NCBI GenBank assembly: GCA_023451265.1
Contig: JAEYAG010000046.1
Location: forward strand, 1-7,920
Origin: Actinomycetes bacterium
GTDB lineage: Bacteria > Actinomycetota > Actinomycetes > Actinomycetales > Microbacteriaceae
Direction of reading: 5' to 3'
Length of the DNA: 7,920 nt
The translations under genes and the position numbers were made by a program. Positions 5,284 through 7,920 of this stretch are shown one piece after another. A model generated the notes under the pieces. The model made no database searches. It worked only from the letters and a program-made list of their open reading frames with translations, and was not told the origin of the DNA. The stretch's first letter is position 1; each line of letters opens with the position of its first letter.

Positions 5284-6931
5284 AACGCGCCCCGAGCCCC
5301 ATTCCGCGCCACCCAGCCGCTGGTCGGACAGCCAGCTCATCGGCACCATCGCCCGCTCCGTCCGGCAGTGGCAGCTCGTCGTGGCCTTCAGCGTCGTCGC
5401 GGCGGCCATGGCGGTCGCCCTGTTCGGCGACCGACTCTTCGGTGACTCCACCTTCACGGCCGGCCTCATCCTCATCTCGGTGGTCACGGCGATCACACTC
5501 GTCATGCCGTGGGCGCGAACGGCGCGGTGGGCGCTCGCGCCGCCGCTGCTCGACACCGTCGCCATCGGACTGCTCGCCATCGCCGAACCGACCCTCGGCT
5601 TTCTCTGGGTCATTCCCATCGCCTGGATCGCGACGTACTACTCCCCCGCGGCCATCGTCGGCACCCTCGTGCTCGTGGTCGTGGTGCAGCTCACCCGTTG
5701 GTGGCTGCCCGGCCGCGCCGACACGCAGCCTCTCGACGTGCTCCTCGTGCTGCTGTCGCTCGGCTTTCTCAGCGTCGCGACCGCGCAGGGAGCACGCCGC
5801 ACCCGCGCCTTCCGCCACCTCATCCGTCGCCAGTCGCGGCAGCTCGACCGCGTGCTCCACCGTGCCACCCAGCACGAGATGCGCTCGCAGGCTCTCTTCG
5901 ACTCCATCACGACGGCGCTCGCCCGTGTCGACGCGGACGGCCGGATCGATCTCGTCAACGCCGCCTACCGCTCCCTCTACGCCTATGACGACAGCGACCT
6001 GCGCCATCCCGCCCGCGCCGTGGAGTACTCCGGCTACCGCGGCGCCGCGCTGCCGCGCGAGGCGACGTCGGTGGCGCGCGCAGCCCGCGGCGAGCGCGTC
6101 GACGGCGAGCTGATCTGGATCTACGACGGCGACGGCCGGTGGCGCGCCCTCACGCTCTCCATCCGCGGTCGGGCCGGCAACGGCTCCCGGCAGGATGCCG
6201 CGATCATCGAGCTCGATGACGTCACCGCCATCGAGACAGCCCGTCTCGAACAACGGTCGGCGATGAGCGCCGTCTCGCACGAACTGCGCAACCCCCTCAC
6301 GGTGATCCTCGGTCATGCGGATCTGCTGCTCGATGCCCCGGGCCTTACTCGCGCCCAGGAGGAGCACGCCACCCTCATCCAGAGCGCGGCGGAGCGGATG
6401 CTGAAGCTCACCTCCTCTCTGCTCGACGCCGGCCGCGGCCGCGAGGTCGCCGCCGGTTTCGACCTCGACGCGATCACCACCGCCGCCGCCGAATCCTTCG
6501 CTCCCGCGGCCTCCGCCGCCGACATCGACCTCACGCTGCACCGCTGCGGCCCCGTGACCGTCAACGGTGACGGGTTCCGCATGCGCCAGGTCATCGACAA
6601 CCTCATCAGCAACGCCCTCAAGTACACGCCGCGCGGCGGCACGGTGCGCGTCGAGCTGCGCCGCGATGGCGACGAGGCCGTGCTGACGGTGGCCGACAGC
6701 GGCATCGGCATGTCTGCCGCCGACCTCGAGCGCGTATTCACGCCGTACTTCCGCGCGGAGACGGCGACGGCCACCAGCATCCCCGGAACCGGCCTCGGCA
6801 TGTCGATCGCCGCACGCATCGTCGAAGAGGCCCACGGAACCATCACGCTCGACAGCGCGATCGGATCGGGGACCACCGTCACTGTACGGCTGCCCTGCAC
6901 GAGCCCCGCCGCCGGCAGAGGAGACGAATGA
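5273..6931 (+). CDS. Membrane-bound PAS sensor histidine kinase
   Basis: A 552-residue kinase. The N-terminal part has six hydrophobic helices, about 33-52, 62-81, 87-107, 109-125, 127-147 and 153-175, with short loops. A basic, helical connector (RRTRAFRHLIRRQSRQ) leads to a PAS-like domain at about 202-310 (QALFDSITTALARVDADG and a following VNAAY). HisKA has SHELRNPLT with H336. HATPase_c has N-box DNLISNALKYTP (N447), G1 ADSGIGM (D475), F-box FTPYFRAE and G2 GTGLGMS (505-511). It should autophosphorylate and pass phosphate to a receiver, plausibly the lone one at 3180-3545. I chose ATG 5273 because GGGAGG (5262-5267) is five bases upstream; ATG 5270 is nearly as good. The frame is open further back but gives non-homologous sequence. 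It overlaps the previous gene by 11 bp, so the two kinases are probably co-translated. The bound PAS ligand and the signal are unknown. Confidence 0.9.
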   Translation: MFGRTRPEPHSAPPSRWSDSQLIGTIARSVRQWQLVVAFSVVAAAMAVALFGDRLFGDSTFTAGLILISVVTAITLVMPWARTARWALAPPLLDTVAIGLLAIAEPTLGFLWVIPIAWIATYYSPAAIVGTLVLVVVVQLTRWWLPGRADTQPLDVLLVLLSLGFLSVATAQGARRTRAFRHLIRRQSRQLDRVLHRATQHEMRSQALFDSITTALARVDADGRIDLVNAAYRSLYAYDDSDLRHPARAVEYSGYRGAALPREATSVARAARGERVDGELIWIYDGDGRWRALTLSIRGRAGNGSRQDAAIIELDDVTAIETARLEQRSAMSAVSHELRNPLTVILGHADLLLDAPGLTRAQEEHATLIQSAAERMLKLTSSLLDAGRGREVAAGFDLDAITTAAAESFAPAASAADIDLTLHRCGPVTVNGDGFRMRQVIDNLISNALKYTPRGGTVRVELRRDGDEAVLTVADSGIGMSAADLERVFTPYFRAETATATSIPGTGLGMSIAARIVEEAHGTITLDSAIGSGTTVTVRLPCTSPAAGRGDE

Positions 6932-7920
6932 ACGATCACGATACCCTCGCGGTGCTGTTGACCGCGACGACCCTCGCCACCGTGCTGATGATTTCGCTGG
7001 GGTTCCGCCCACGCCCCACACGCGAGGCGGCCATCTGGTCGATCGCCTTCATCGCCGGCCTCGGCAGCACCTACCTGCTCGTCGCGGCCGAAGCCTCTCA
7101 GGCCCCGACGCTGTGGGCGCTGGCGGCCGGCACCGCCGTCGGCGCGTTGGGCCTGGTCTGGGTGGGGGTTCGCGCCTTCACGCACCGCCGCTGGGCGTAT
7201 GTCGTGCCGACCGTCGTCGGCGCGCTCGCACTCACGGCTGCGCTCACCGCGCTCACCGCGGCAGACGCCACCGAAGCGGCGACCGTCCTCGCGCTGGCGG
7301 GAGCGACCGCGGCCACCGGCGCGACCGCCGTCGAGTTCGCGACGATTCGCGGCGCGACGCGCACGGCCGCCGTCGCCCTCGCCAGCGCCGCCGCACTGTG
7401 CTCGGCCTACACCCTGGTGTGGCTCATCGCCGCCGTGCTGCAGCTCGCCGAGGCATCGGGAGCACGGGACGCCACCGCGACCCTCGCCACGAACGCTCCG
7501 GTCATGATCGTCGTGTACCTTCTCACCGCGCTCGTGACTCTGCTGCTCCTGGCGCGCACCGAGACCGCCCGCCGCACCGAGGCCGTCGTGCCCGGTTTCG
7601 ACACCACGGCGCGCGACCGCCTCACCCGCGCCGAACGCGCCGGCGACACGTGGTGGTCGTTGCTCGACGTTCGCCTCGACGACCCGGCGGCGCTACGCGA
7701 AGCGTCCAGCACACTCGCGTACGCCCGCGTCGTCGACCGCTTCGCCGCCGATCTCTTCGCGGAGCTGCCCGCCGAAGCCGACATCACGCGGATCGACCCG
7801 ACCCGCTACCTCGTGCTGCTGCCGCGCAACGAGTCCGCCGTCTACCCCCTCATGCGCTCCCTCCTCGGCCGCATCGCGACGGTCGCCGAAGACCAGTCGA
7901 TTCCGGTGCGCCTGTCGGCG
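6928..7920 (+). CDS. Seven-helix membrane protein with degenerate GGDEF-like domain, 5' part (runs off window)
   Basis: The ATG at 6928 overlaps the kinase stop as ATGA and is preceded by GAGGAG (6918-6923), so translation is coupled. The frame is open to the window edge, giving 331 residues. About seven hydrophobic helices are seen near 7-26, 34-54, 61-84, 89-109, 117-138, 145-173 and 190-209. From about 225 the sequence looks like a GGDEF fold: a helix DRFAADLFAEL, then R288-I289 and the strand LVLLP (295-299), then a helix and the strand IPVRLSA, where GGDEF proteins have their VSIG strand. The signature loop itself reads DPTRY (290-294) in place of GGDEF, so metal binding and catalysis look lost. 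It may act as a nucleotide receptor, a dimerisation module or a structural relic. The domain call rests on pattern only and could be wrong; the membrane part is clear. A second domain, such as EAL, could follow beyond the edge. Confidence 0.7.
   Translation, partial: MNDHDTLAVLLTATTLATVLMISLGFRPRPTREAAIWSIAFIAGLGSTYLLVAAEASQAPTLWALAAGTAVGALGLVWVGVRAFTHRRWAYVVPTVVGALALTAALTALTAADATEAATVLALAGATAATGATAVEFATIRGATRTAAVALASAAALCSAYTLVWLIAAVLQLAEASGARDATATLATNAPVMIVVYLLTALVTLLLLARTETARRTEAVVPGFDTTARDRLTRAERAGDTWWSLLDVRLDDPAALREASSTLAYARVVDRFAADLFAELPAEADITRIDPTRYLVLLPRNESAVYPLMRSLLGRIATVAEDQSIPVRLSA

Overview
The window is very GC-rich double-stranded genomic DNA with tight gene packing, GTG/ATG starts, ATGA-type overlaps and third-position G/C throughout. 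This fits a high-GC actinomycete. The frequent ggcatccg / ggatgccg words and a repeat-like intergenic motif (about 570-607) suggest Microbacteriaceae, but that is a recollection-based inference, not a search result.

Left part (1-3163, all + strand): a surface-polysaccharide phosphotyrosine module. It opens with the 3' part of a low-molecular-weight protein tyrosine phosphatase gene (start lies before the window). A 182-bp gap with a repeat-like element follows. Next is a fused Wzz/chain-length-determinant plus bacterial tyrosine kinase (728-2260) with a Tyr-Gly-rich C-terminal tail. Three bases later comes a membrane-anchored, extracytoplasmic protein of unknown function (2264-3163) with one Asp-box motif and six cysteines. 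Kinase and phosphatase are expected to set the phosphorylation state of the tyrosine tail, and so polymer length or export. The third protein is probably coupled to the kinase by transcription.

Middle and right part (3180-7920): a signalling module. A stand-alone CheY-like receiver is encoded on the - strand. Divergent from it, across about 70 bp holding a dyad and a likely leaderless promoter, runs a + strand operon. It encodes a MASE1-type membrane histidine kinase (3614-5283), a six-helix membrane plus PAS histidine kinase (5273-6931), and a seven-helix membrane protein whose cytoplasmic end looks like a degenerate GGDEF domain (6928 to beyond the window). The last two genes overlap their predecessors by 11 and 4 bp, which implies translational coupling. 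No DNA-binding output domain is visible in the window.

The most notable points are three. The MASE1 kinase gene is split by an apparent -1 frameshift near a C5 run at 4158-4162. The GGDEF-like domain has lost every residue of its signature. Two membrane kinases, a lone receiver and a catalytically dead-looking GGDEF protein are clustered together. These families are individually known, and nothing here proves a new system, but the combination deserves a comparative look. No tRNA, rRNA, CRISPR array, insertion sequence or convincing intrinsic terminator was seen.
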